Source of the DNA: Salisapilia sapeloensis
Taxonomy: Eukaryota > Oomycota > Peronosporomycetes > Peronosporales > Salisapiliaceae
Assembly (NCBI GenBank): GCA_023334545.1
Contig: JAADVB010000024.1
Coordinates: forward strand, 1-64,000
Length of the DNA stretch: 64,000 bases
Reading direction: 5' to 3'
Shown here: one piece after another, positions 29,695 to 40,531 of the stretch
Numbering within the stretch: the stretch's first letter is position 1
Layout of the letters: every line of letters starts with the position of its first letter
Position numbers and translations under genes: made by a program
The notes under the pieces: model-generated
Seen by the model: only the letters and a program-made list of their open reading frames with translations
Databases searched by the model: none
What the model was told of the DNA's origin: nothing

Positions 29695-31260
29695 ATGGCG
29701 ACGGTAAATGCAATAGATGATAGCCATTTTGAACTTCAGAGCATTGATGAAGAGGATTTTGATGTGATGGAGTTGTGTCGAGAAGCTGATGAGCTTTATA
29801 CGATGATTGTATGTGACCTTGAGAAGGAGTATTACGAAGGAAGTGGGACGATATCGATCGCGACAACTCACCAAGTACTTGAACAGTGGACACTAGCTGG
29901 TGAGAAGTATGCAAAAGCTGTCAAGTGCCATGTGAATCAAGGAACAGACAAGGCGAAAATACAGAGTCGCTTTGGATACTCACTCTTCGCATTCGGTACC
30001 CAACTTTTGAAACATCTCACGTCCGTTTACACGTACGAAGAATACTTTGGTATCGTCAACGCTCGGGTGTATACTGTTGCAGCAGATATGTGGACACAGG
30101 GCATGGATAAACTTCCTATGTCAATGGCATTCGAGTCCTTCTTTCTGTCAAGTAAAGTATTAACGCAAGCTCTTGACATTTGGTCTGAGCAATTGCCATC
30201 TAGAAAGGAGTCAGATGAAGTAGAGCCACAGACTAGCACGAACGATGGAGAGAACAAAGAGTACCTACATCTAAATGAAACAAGTCGTCCAAACAACAGC
30301 GAGGACATTCAAGATTATTCCGCGAAGTATGTGGAAACCGCTCTCTTCTTAGCAAAATGCTATGCAGCTTGTGGAGATCTTCTAACACATAATACATTCC
30401 AAACGTATGAAGATCAGCTAGCTCAAAAGATAGAGAAAGATCAATTGTATGGCCAAGAAAAGAAGTGCGATTCATCGCCGCAGGTCCTCCATTTTGATCG
30501 TGAGATTACGTCGGCGTCCTCTCCAGGCACGTTCTTCAATGAGGCCAGAAAGTTATATGTCTACACGTTGGATCACTTCTTGCCAAACAATAGTTATAAA
30601 CTCTCCAACCCAAGTGTTGAGTTATCAAAGACCTTGTTTAAACTGTCAAGTCTTGTACCAAGAGGTAGCACCGTCATGAAGAAACTTCTTGCCGACTCAT
30701 TGGAAGCACTTAGTAATAACAAACAAACCAGCAAGTTACTAGACTCGAAAGCGGACAAAGATAAGCTTCTTGCTTACTTGAAATCAATCACATCCATTCG
30801 ATGTAATGTCTTTCGGACCGAGGGAGATAGGACAGACTTTGCTTCAGCTCCAAACTGCTCCGGAAAAGAAGCATTTGCTTCTTTCTATCAATTCCTCTTT
30901 ATGGAAGCAATTAGAGAAGTCGATACAAACGCATCTAGACTATTTGACATAGACAAGCTTTCCAAACTAAATGATAACTGTGGACAAGAAGTTGTATCAG
31001 AGAGTACAATGAAATGGCTGATTGAAACATTTGATAGTGAGGATGAATATCTGACGGAAAAAGGAGTCTTTGATTACTTTGCATGGTTTGCAGAAGCGGA
31101 CCCTGTGGGATTTTGCCAAACACTACATGCGTTCATGGAAAGACAATCGGGAGAAGATATAGGTGACAGTGCTATCGACATAATTCATCGCCTCAGTACG
31201 AAAAAGATGCGTCAGTCTCATGCTAGCAAGGTACACCTGTATCTCGATTCTATCACTTAA
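29695..31260 (+). CDS. Helical protein of unknown function
   Basis: A single-exon protein of 521 residues from the ATG at 29695; the frame is open farther upstream but without an ATG. I do not recognise it. The N-terminus is acidic (about 1-25). Several helix pairs of about 34-40 residues (for example VLEQWTLAGEKYAKAVKCHV and GYSLFAFGTQLLKHL) suggest a TPR-like or similar helical repeat scaffold. No catalytic motif, signal peptide or membrane helix is visible. The DENN-domain gene starts only 35 bp after its stop on the same strand. The two could be one transcription unit or could have been mis-split, but both have well-formed ends. Confidence 0.7.
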   Translation: MATVNAIDDSHFELQSIDEEDFDVMELCREADELYTMIVCDLEKEYYEGSGTISIATTHQVLEQWTLAGEKYAKAVKCHVNQGTDKAKIQSRFGYSLFAFGTQLLKHLTSVYTYEEYFGIVNARVYTVAADMWTQGMDKLPMSMAFESFFLSSKVLTQALDIWSEQLPSRKESDEVEPQTSTNDGENKEYLHLNETSRPNNSEDIQDYSAKYVETALFLAKCYAACGDLLTHNTFQTYEDQLAQKIEKDQLYGQEKKCDSSPQVLHFDREITSASSPGTFFNEARKLYVYTLDHFLPNNSYKLSNPSVELSKTLFKLSSLVPRGSTVMKKLLADSLEALSNNKQTSKLLDSKADKDKLLAYLKSITSIRCNVFRTEGDRTDFASAPNCSGKEAFASFYQFLFMEAIREVDTNASRLFDIDKLSKLNDNCGQEVVSESTMKWLIETFDSEDEYLTEKGVFDYFAWFAEADPVGFCQTLHAFMERQSGEDIGDSAIDIIHRLSTKKMRQSHASKVHLYLDSIT

Positions 31261-31295
31261 GCATTGACTGATTTATAAACATTTGATAGTGGCTA

Positions 31296-33489
31296 ATGGA
31301 CTCTGCACTAATTCAAAGCCGAAAAAATTCACGAGGTACTCCCATCGCAGAACATCTTGTTGTTTTAAGCGGTGAAGTGTCCTTGGATGGAGCTCAGGCA
31401 CTCACTTCAACTCGATCTCCGTCAGATGTCCGTCTGGACTCTATCACAATTAATGAGCTCCCTTCAGAGCATGGTACGCCAGAAGAAATGGCAAAGTTTT
31501 GTTTTCCCAATGGCATTCGCTTTCTGGAAGCAGATATATCGCCATCCACTTTTGATCTAGTTCTTACAGGTAGAGAAACGTATCTAATATATAATATATA
31601 ATGAGTCTAAGATGATGACAACATGAGTAGATGTGGCCGGTACGCAGCTTTTTGGATCTTGTCTTCGGTTTGCAGAAGCGATGGATACAATGGATGTACT
31701 AGATATGATTGAGAGTCAATCAGATGAAACTATACCATCCTTACCGAAATGGTTAAAGCTTCGAAACGTTATTACTAATCAGGAGGAGGGAAGCTCGTGG
31801 GAATGCTACTTGCCGAAGTGCATATGTCTATTGTCAAAGTTCCCGATCTTTCGCGTCCTTCAATCTGCATTGGTACAGTTGTATCGACTATCGACATCGT
31901 CATTTCCAGCACTCAAGCGTGAAGCATATTTGTTCAACTTATTGGAGGACATTCCTATGCCAAGTCCAACGGCGGATCAAATTCGATTTACTTTGGCTGA
32001 TAAATTGGAGATCTTGTCAAGTTACCATAAAGGAAGCAGTATCTCCTCATCGGTAGACTTTGACTTTACCCTCCTTTTTCAGTGTCTCAGCTCTGAAAAC
32101 ATTCTCAAGGTAAAGCCTTGACTCAGTCATCACACTAGAACTTTTGCTCAGCGTTTTTTGTATCTCATAGGTTTACGCTTTACTTTTAACAGAGAAGAAA
32201 ATTGTGTTGTGTTCGGCCAAGCCTGCTTTACTAACACCCATTTGTGAGACCTTTCGAGCTCTTATTAAACCATTCGAATGCCGATTAGTCTACATTCCAG
32301 TTCTTCCGATGGTAAGTTCTTCATAGCGTTGATGTAAAGCTATATGATCATATCTAACCATTAAAATACATGTAGAGCTTACTCGACTTTACCTCCTCGC
32401 CAGTACCCTTCTTTATGGGGATACCATGTGAACGTCGTCTTGAAAGACTCACGTCGGACGGTGTCACGGTTGTCGACCTTGACACGAACGAAATCTTCCT
32501 GCCACAAAATGAATATTGTCCTACCCTTCCTGAAAACAAAGGAAAGAAGTTGCTCCTTTCATTGCGTAAAGTTGTTGGCTGGTGTGCGAGTCAGCGTTCC
32601 AAGGACAATGTAGGCGAAGTAAGTAGCGAAATCGTCAAACCACTTTCATTCATCGTCCAGCCGACTGAGTTTCATCCGCAATTTGAAGACATTGAACGAG
32701 CTCAGAGATTCCGGCATGATAAATGGCGTGAAGTTCAGCTTTTGTTTGCAGCATTTTCAGCGAGGTAAGTTATGATGATAGAGGTTAAATGTACTAGGAA
32801 TAACTCTGTGTTTATAGCTTACTCAAAGACTTTCGAAAGTATTGCCAGACCTATGTGACTCCCGACGGTGAATCAAGGGTTACATTTGACGGCCGAAGCT
32901 TCTTGTCTGTGCACCCAGCTTTACGAGACTTTTGCTATTGCCTCTTCCAAACACAGCTCTTCCAGCACTTCATTGAGCAACATGCGTACAGCACGTAATG
33001 TCGATTATATTCTATATGATGAGCAGGATTTCTTATGAATAAAAATATGATAGAGATGCTGAAACTTGGACACAGCTTGAGCAATTCTGGCGAGTGTCGA
33101 GAGGTAAAGGGAACCCTCAACGCAAGGCAGAGTATCTGGAAGCAACAACTCAGAAGAAGTCATCTATTCTACTTGCTCCAACAGCAAAAACAACGCCACT
33201 AAAGCGGACGATGAAAGTTGACATCATGCCAGAAGAGTTCAAACAAGCAGCTAGACAAGAAAAGTTTCCACCACTTGATAATAGCCTGTACATAATGATG
33301 CTTCAAAGCAAATACAGTGATCCAAGTCAGAGTAAAATCTGTGTAGAGCCCATTGATGCAGAGCCAGCATCCTCAATGGATGCACCAACGGTGGCGTCAA
33401 GCGTAGGGAGTAGAAAGGAAAATATCGATATCGATGCACTAGTGAAATCAGCACGAAGACATATAGATCAAGAAGCAAACAAAGCATAA
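31296..33489 (+). CDS. DENN-domain protein, putative Rab guanine-nucleotide exchange factor
   Basis: Six exons, 31296-31569, 31631-32109, 32171-32311, 32376-32764, 32818-32994 and 33054-33489, give 631 residues; introns are 53-64 nt with GT-AG ends. The uDENN part has FCFPNGIRF, then across the first junction VLTDVAGTQLFGSCLRF, a hallmark of the family. The central DENN core has VYALLLTEKKIVLCSAKPALL, IKPFECRLVYIPVLP and PFFMGIPCE, followed by VVDLDTNEIFLP. The dDENN part includes FSASLLKDFRKYCQ and FQHFIEQHAYST. The C-terminal 130 residues are charged and low in complexity. DENN proteins load GTP on Rab GTPases at membranes. The substrate Rab cannot be told from sequence; a Rab7-like gene lies 4 kb away. 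Confidence 0.88.
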
Positions 33490-33521
33490 GAGATGGAAAA
33501 AGAGCTTTCATTCCTTAAACT

Positions 33522-34455
33522 CTAATCTTGTTTAGAACGCTCAAATGCTTCCTTCTCATAGTTCTCAATGCGGCTTTTAAACAATGTTGGCAGAAGAGCG
33601 ACAAACTGAAGAGCGAAGAGGATGGCAAAATTGACAGCGTTACTCCCGCCTTCTTCTCCTGCTGCACTGTTCAAAGTCGCTCCGGTCGAAATGTGAAGAA
33701 AGTTGGCCGGCATAAGACCTAGACGGCTATCATTAGTAAAAACATAAGTTGTAAAAATTAATTTGAATGCAGTACCGATGAAAGTAGCGAGGAAAAAGTA
33801 TGAAAACGGCACATCGACTAGTGGGCAGGCGATGTTGACGAACCAGTTTGGCAGCAATGGCGTGATTCGAAGGAAGAGGAGGTAGAAGAAGATGCTGTCC
33901 TTATTCTGAGCGATCTTCTGCTTGAAATTGGTGATCATAGAGCTAAAGAGACGATTGAAAACGCCTTTTCCAAGGAAATACGAGAGCATGAAGCACAGGG
34001 AAGCACCAGTCGTTGCACAGAAAGCGACTAAGAGTTGTGCTTCCCAGAACGGATACATTGCACCGGACAATATGCTCAGCACAATTGGCCCTGGGATGGC
34101 AAAAGTCTGAAGGACGATGTATACGAGGCAGAAACTAGCCAAAACAAAACCAGCATTCTGGTCCTTGTACTTGCTAGCGCAACTCCATAGTCCGTGCACA
34201 GTTCCCATCTTGTCATCTCGACCGTTCAACCACTTTGGTAGTACACCTTGAATAACATATCCGAAGGAGATAGGCTCACATTCAGTACTATGGTGCAAAT
34301 TTCGTCGTTACAAAGAGCAAATAGCTATGTAGGTGAAATATTGCTTACAAGGATGCTTCAGGTGCAGACTGGAAAAAGAGGTAGACGCCACCAGCGGCGC
34401 AAGAAGCGAAGAGGGCCAATAGAATTGCCTGCTTCGTGGAGCTTAACGATTCCAT
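33522..34455 (-). CDS. TMEM41-like VTT/DedA-domain membrane protein
   Basis: Three exons on the minus strand, 34455-34349, 34287-33776 and 33718-33522, give 271 residues. The second intron (57 nt) lies inside an open frame but must be removed to align the family: ATFIG joins LMPANFLHISTG, like TFLGVAPPSFVAIKAG. Family motifs are FAIPGPIVLSILSGAMYPF, GASLCFMLSYFLGKG, FYLLFLRITPLLPNWFVNIA and ALLPTLFK. It has about six membrane segments. TMEM41B and VMP1 are ER lipid scramblases needed for autophagy and lipid supply, so an ER or endomembrane location is expected. It is convergent with the DENN gene, whose stop lies 32 bp away. Confidence 0.88.
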
Positions 34456-35146
34456 GATCCAAAGTAGCAAATGAATTGTAGTGCAGATTAGGAGCCGGAG
34501 CTAAATTTACATATGTATGCTGAGCTGCAACTACAGTGCACACTATAATAATAGGGTCATATTGCTATATGAAATGTCTTTGATGCCACTTTGCCGAGAT
34601 GCTTATAGATGATACTGTAGTTCTGTACGAATGGACTTATCGGGCATTGATGCGAATCAATAGACAGTCAGCTAGAAAAGCTCTTCTTCTATGATAGAGT
34701 TTAATATTTTGGCACGCACTGTAATATATTTGTCGAAAGCGATCTGGCAATCTAGCAAAATGATTTGAAGTTTACAGAAATAAACTCCATAATTGGCAAC
34801 AACTTTACCAGTATCGTTTATATTTTATATATATGTGTATATGTTGCTTGAAACCCATATTTGATGGAGACTATGCCAAGACCAAACATACAAAAGTAGC
34901 GAATCTGAAGCAGATCAGAATGATCTATTTTTAAAATACCTTGCTTGAGATGATGCGACTCCATGAGGATATCCGTTTCATAGCCGCTTTATCAGCTAAA
35001 TTGAATATGACAAATATTTTTGGCACGTATCAAAATTTTGGCATTCCTGCACAAGTCGTTGTTGTATTACTATCCTTGAGAACGTGCTTGCCTGAGGCTC
35101 TTCAATCGATCATCCACGATCTCATATTTCCGCTGGAACGGCGTGG
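34456..35146. other. Divergent intergenic region
   Basis: A 690-bp A+T-rich space between divergent genes, with TA-rich runs at about 34810-34850. No gene or RNA was recognised. Confidence 0.4.
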
Positions 35147-36784
35147 ATGAACAGCACAATCCAAATCCCTGAAAGGTCATCACTGATCAAAATGTCATTC
35201 TCCCTCGCAGACTACAACGCCAAGTACATTTATGTCTTTACAATCGTATTTGGATCTGCCTACAGGTATGTGTAGATCTACAATTCTCATCTACTTTCTA
35301 AGCAATCATTATATAAACCATTTAATAAATGTGGTCACGATAGTATCATCTCGCAGCTACTTGTCGGAGAATATGCATATTCTTTATGCAATTTGCCCTT
35401 CTCATCAGCATCGACGGAAAATATCCAGGTGATTGCTCAGTTGCTACTAGTCATACCAGCAGGTTTTGCAGTGGACTACTTTCGCCGAGATCGCATCATA
35501 TTGCTCGCAGCCATATCTGGCATAATTGCCTCTGCTGCCAGCGCAATGGCTTTCCACCAGGATCAGACGTCTATCATGACATTAGCATTTATCTTCTGGG
35601 GAGTATTCATGGCCTGTATACTACCAGCTATAAACGCTTTACTCGGAGACTCTGTTCCGATGGGGTACCGATCTGGTCCTTTCACTGTCATGTTTGTGCT
35701 AGAACACATCGGAAAGCTTTCCATGCCATGTTTTGCACTGGCTATCTATACACGTGACCACGATAGCTTGGAACCCCAAGAGCTTAGACCTGTGGTGTTT
35801 GTTGGAGCTCTCATGGCAGGTACTTCCATGCTCATTTTGCTCCGACTAAATGATGACATGGCGCACGAAAACAAACAGTATATCATTGCCATGGAGCGTG
35901 AGCTCAGCTCCATCGCTCGTAACTTTGAGGACGAGTCATCTAGCAATTGTACCTCGTTAGGACCAGATTCAGTATCGTTTGATCAAGAGATGACTATTGG
36001 ATCCGACTTAAGAAACTACAACAGTGCTCCACCTGGTATATTGACACCGTCAGCTGGAAATGAACTGTCGAGACTACTTCCGACACCTGCATTGGAAACT
36101 CCGACATACAGACCGCTATATACATTGTCAGCGTATAACGAACCGCTCACCACTTATGCAGTGCATGAGTCTTCCATTATCATCACTGCTTTCGGTTTCG
36201 ACTCAGGCCATGTTCCATTTCTGCTGCTCTATTCCAACGTGCTTATTCAAATAGCCGATGGCTTGACAGTTCCCAACCTTGTACTATATTTCATTACTAA
36301 ACTGGAGGTATCGTTTATACACGTTTTCGCGATGCAGCTAGGACAATTACTCTTGGTCTGTGTTATGGCCTGTGTCATCCAAAAGCAATCCCGCGAAAAT
36401 GGGCGCATGCCAATGGTAGTGATAACGAGATTATTGTCGGTAGCATGCCTGGTTTGCATAATGGTAGTGCCTTCCGTAAAGATACAGTGTGCTCTCTTCG
36501 TTCTCAGAGGAGCATTTTATAATTGCGCCGACCCATTACGACTCTCGCTCCTGATAGATTTTGTGAACAAGTCTACGCGTGGACGATGGGTAGCTGCATT
36601 TGCTCTACCAGCACTTTGGTCGATGACAAGCGCAAAGATTAGTGAACAAATCGTCGATAGTTATGGAATTTCGTGGTGCTTTATGATTGCAACAATTGTA
36701 AGTTCGCTTGGTATCGCGACTGAAGCTATTTTAATACCGCTAACGCGACACACCATGGAGCATCCTACTCCAAGCAAGCATTGA
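35147..36784 (+). CDS. Major-facilitator-like membrane transporter
   Basis: Two exons, 35147-35265 and 35344-36784, give 519 residues. The acceptor at 35343 is chosen over a nearer-looking CAG at 35356 because only it joins the frame (GSAYS then IISQLLVGEYAYSLCNLPF). About 11-12 hydrophobic helices are arranged in two blocks. The loop VDYFRRDRIILLAAISG resembles the conserved MFS loop between helices 2 and 3, and a long hydrophilic segment (about residues 215-320) sits between the two halves. This is the usual MFS layout. No substrate-specific motif is recognised; it could export or import sugars, metabolites or drugs. Confidence 0.75.
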
Positions 36785-39300
36785 ACACAGCCTAAAATAT
36801 TGTTATTGCCAGGATCACCACTTGCGGTTTAAAGTTGGATATAGCTAGCTAAATTCTAGTAGTGAACTCTAGCATGAAGTGCAAATGGCCATTAGCTCTT
36901 CTTCTTCTACTTTTGTACTTGTTATGTTTAATTGTGTTCATTGCAAATCTACTTGGCGAGACTATCCTAAGATAAGGACATATCCCCTCTAGATAGAGTT
37001 ACGTCTTGTTTGGAGGTGTTCGAATACATATAATATACCTAGGCACGCGACTTGACTTGACAATCATTTGCTACTTGTAGTTCACAAGCCAGCTTACCGC
37101 TTAAAGCATTGACGTTTTGATACATACACGTCTGCATTAAATGCCTTCACCGTATAGGCACTACTTTAAAAATGCATCCCAAGGTAGTTTGATGCCTTGA
37201 TGTGCACAAGCGTTGTTTATGCAAAAACCATAGCTTGACAGTAGCGCTGGAGTAACTTTATGCTTGGGTTCATGCTAGAAGAAATGATGGAACGCGAGCA
37301 CCAGGGTTGGGAAAATATTCATGCAAAATGGATGGATGTTTGTATTTTTAATTTCATTCATAATGGTACCATTGCTCATTGATGGTGGTTACCATGAAGT
37401 TACTTGACCGACTTGTACCCATGACATGAAATAATTATGACACAGTTATTCCACATCCTACAGCTGTCCAAAGGTGAAGTTGTGGAACTTGTCAGTTGCA
37501 AACTAATTCTATGTAATTGAGCGAAGATTGTTCAGTATTAGATCGGCGGCACACTTCCATTCTGGTAAACAGTTAGGACGTGTGCGCGCTGAATACCTAT
37601 ACGGCAACATTGGGGTTTCCCGTTTTGTAATTTTATTCGTTGTAGTCGAATCAGGCAATTCGGCGTTCATTTAGCATAGCCGATTTGCTTTGCCATTTGC
37701 CATTAGAAACCTAACGCTACACTTCGATACAACTTTCTCCCACTACATCAAATGCTTAAGTGCGTGCTCTGTACTGCCAATGAATATACGAATTCATATT
37801 CTTGAGTTATTTCTATCTTGATCTTTGATGCAATTAGGAAGAAAGCATCTTCGAGAAGATTTCCTGTCATGCCTGGTGCTTGAAGTGTGCACATTTGAAA
37901 AAGCGCGCGAAAGACTCAGTAAGCTCTTCGCTTTACTTGCGCTAGTTAGCTCTTCGCTATTATTTCAGAACATACAATGTACAGTGGTGGACGGGATAAT
38001 TGGTCAATATTTACGACTCACACTGTACTATGTCCGATTAAAATGGCGAAGAGTTCAATGTTGCAAATAAATCGAACGAAACTTCAACCTGAAGGGCTTC
38101 AAGGATACACCATGATAAGCTCGACACTAGTCCCGCGAAAACATGACAGAGGAACGGACAATCTACGTGGACAGGAAGGGAAAGATGGTTAGCGATGTGA
38201 GCATAGGATGCACCAGCAGAGGCGTAGGCATTGATTTCAATTGTAATATATCCGTGTATGTTCTCAAAATGCCGTGTTCCTTGCATAATACCCGATTTTC
38301 TGCTCAACAAACTTTTCTATTCTTGCTTACTTTTGGTTATACTGTCAGGTTAATTGTTAGACGCACTGACAATTTGCCCTCAAATAGTACCCTGGTTTCT
38401 TCGCTCCTTCCATTATGGATATGATAAATGGAGAATGATGGAGAAATGAGGGGGACATTTCCCAACTCTGTCGAGCACAGATTAAGCGCAGAGAATAAAA
38501 TTTATGCAAGATTACAATTTTCAAATTGTGCATATGGAAATGTGCCGATGCCCAGGTGATCATTATACTATCCTGTTCCAGTTCGTAAAAGTTATTTTCG
38601 GTTCTACTCTAACTTTCCTACGATGGTTCATTGAATCGCCAGACTCGTATCGCCAGACCTCTAAAATGTATACTTTAGGCTGCCAAAAATGAATTGCCGA
38701 GAAATAGAATACGAAAAAGACTTTCCGGAGAAGTTTTCGGAACGGTAGCAGTAAGAAAATCTTTTTAGTTTCTCGATATATTATGAAGGGTGATGAATGA
38801 AAGGGGAATATGGCTGCAGTGTAGAGACTTTTCGCATTGGATAGTGCTGATTCTTAGCTATCTTCAATCTTCTCTTATCTCTCTACATCTATCCATGGTA
38901 GTCGTCTCGGACCTTTCGGATACCTTTTGAGCTTAATGTCACATCCGCTCTTACTTTCAAGCCTTGAACAAAACTGCCCATTCTCCGATCCCCACAACGC
39001 GCAACCGAACAGAAGCAACCCACGCTCAATTTGCAAGACCTCCAGGGAAGCCGGGTCATCCTGGAAGTCACTTCTTCACTAACGTGTGCCGGTCAACCAG
39101 AGGGAGCTCAAAGTATGACTGAAATGTATTGCATTTAACAAAACTGGCAAGCCAACCTGAAGGATTCGACATGCGAAGGCAGCTGACAACGGACATTTCG
39201 ACGACCGAAGTGAACAGAAGAAGATGCACAGAGTAAAGATATGCGGGCGCTAAGGTGGAACGATTGTAGATATACATATAAAAAGATGACGTCGGCGGTA
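36785..39300. other. Gene-poor A+T-rich region
   Basis: About 2.5 kb without a supported gene. Several short overlapping frames (about 37825-38690) lack domains and plausible splice partners. It may contain decayed mobile DNA, but no terminal repeats or transposase/polymerase motifs were seen. Confidence 0.35.
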
Positions 39301-39301
39301 T

Positions 39302-39380
39302 TGTAATTTATTTATTTAAAAGAGTTATGTCGGCTAACAACACCCAACGCCGCGCGAAGCGGTGGTGTTAATTACAGAGA
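39302..39380. repeat. Imperfect inverted repeat, possible retroelement remnant
   Basis: TAACAACACC at about 39347 and GGTGGTGTTA at about 39361 form an 8/10 inverted repeat around a G+C-rich core in A+T-rich surroundings. On the minus strand the region reads TGTTAGCCGACATAACTC followed by an A+T-rich run and a TATA-like box near 39280. It resembles the start of an LTR, but no second LTR, target-site duplication or primer-binding site was found. Confidence 0.2.
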
Positions 39381-39772
39381 CGTCTTACGACTACCCTATG
39401 ATAGGAGCCCAGTCGGTATTGTGAGGGATTAATGTGGACGGAAAGCTATGTGGCACATGTGCTGCAGACATGCGTAGCCGTCTACGCCCATATATTGTTA
39501 AGCACATACGGGAGACCAGTATGGATGCCAGTGCTCTTTCGTTTTCGCTTAGATTAGCTGGTAGTCGGTAAATTTAAACGGAAATGACAATACATGCCCG
39601 AGTAGTCTCAGCGCCCAAAGCGAGTTGAAGATCAAAGTAAGGAAATTTATTCATAGCCAGAATCTCAAGTGTTGGTCAATAAAATAGTACATCAACAGAC
39701 GTAATTTTATTTATAAGCTCTGGCAGGTCGACGTAGGATACCAACAATCAATCTTGGCACAAATAAAAGAAA

Positions 39773-39843
39773 GCCTCCAGGCGGGATTGAACCACCGACC
39801 TTTCGCTTACGAAGCGAGTGCTCTACCACTGAGCTATAGAGGC
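39773..39843 (-). tRNA. tRNA-Thr (CGT anticodon)
   Basis: The 71-nt minus-strand sequence folds as a cloverleaf. The acceptor stem GCCTCTA pairs with TGGAGGC (one G-T). The D arm is GCTC-AGTGGTA-GAGC, the anticodon loop TTCGTAA has anticodon CGT (reads ACG, threonine), and the variable loop has 5 nt. The T arm is GGTGG-TTCAATC-CCGCC. Internal A box (TAGCTCAGTGG) and B box (GGTTCAATCCC) are intact. CCA is not encoded, as expected for a nuclear gene. A T-rich stretch with a TTTT run (Pol III terminator) follows within 10 nt. The first anticodon-stem pair (27-43) is a C-A mismatch. No intron. Confidence 0.92.
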
Positions 39844-40531
39844 ATTCGTCAATAATAACGATCATAAAATATATAATGTTTAAATTTTTTGTTTATCAAG
39901 ATTATCTCTAGGTTTAAGAATGAAATGATGGTTTGCGGGGTGATAGTTCAATATCAATTGCCTATTCGGCTAAAACCACAAGCTGTCTGCGAGATAGGTA
40001 ATCTTATCAAGTGACTGAGGGTCTCACCCATTGCTTAACAATGAATAATTCTTCATTTCCACTCGATGGCTCATCTATAATTGACTGCTGTAGTAAATAT
40101 CTTATATGCCTAAGAATCACGCACCAACACTGGCTATGAAAATTACTTTGGTATATTGAATCTACTGATGCTTCTTACTCTTCTGCATCCATTTCTGCTA
40201 TCTACGTTCCTTAAGGCAGCGCGAATGTGCTTTTGCTTAACTAATCGGTGTGCAAACAGAATAGCTATTCCATCTAGAGGTGTATTTGGTCCGACGATGA
40301 GATCCTAAGTAATACGCAGTTAAGTCGCATTTTATCGTGCGTTGAGCAATGCAAAGATATATGTAGACAGCTAGAACACGAAAACGACAAGAGAGATGTC
40401 TAAGTCGGAATGAAAAGAAATGTCGGCAAAACATACAAGTAGCTTATAGCTTTTGGCAGAAGGCATGATGAGAATACGTAAAAGATAAAACCAAATCCAT
40501 TTTTCTTTGATTTAGCGATCAAAATGGCTAC
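39844..40531. other. Intergenic
   Basis: About 690 bp of A+T-rich sequence between the tRNA gene and the AAAS stop. Nothing recognised. Confidence 0.35.

Noticed and set aside
37825-38692. Several overlapping 60-93 codon frames on both strands
   Set aside because: No domain, no consistent splicing partner, A+T-rich surroundings; treated as chance frames or decayed sequence.
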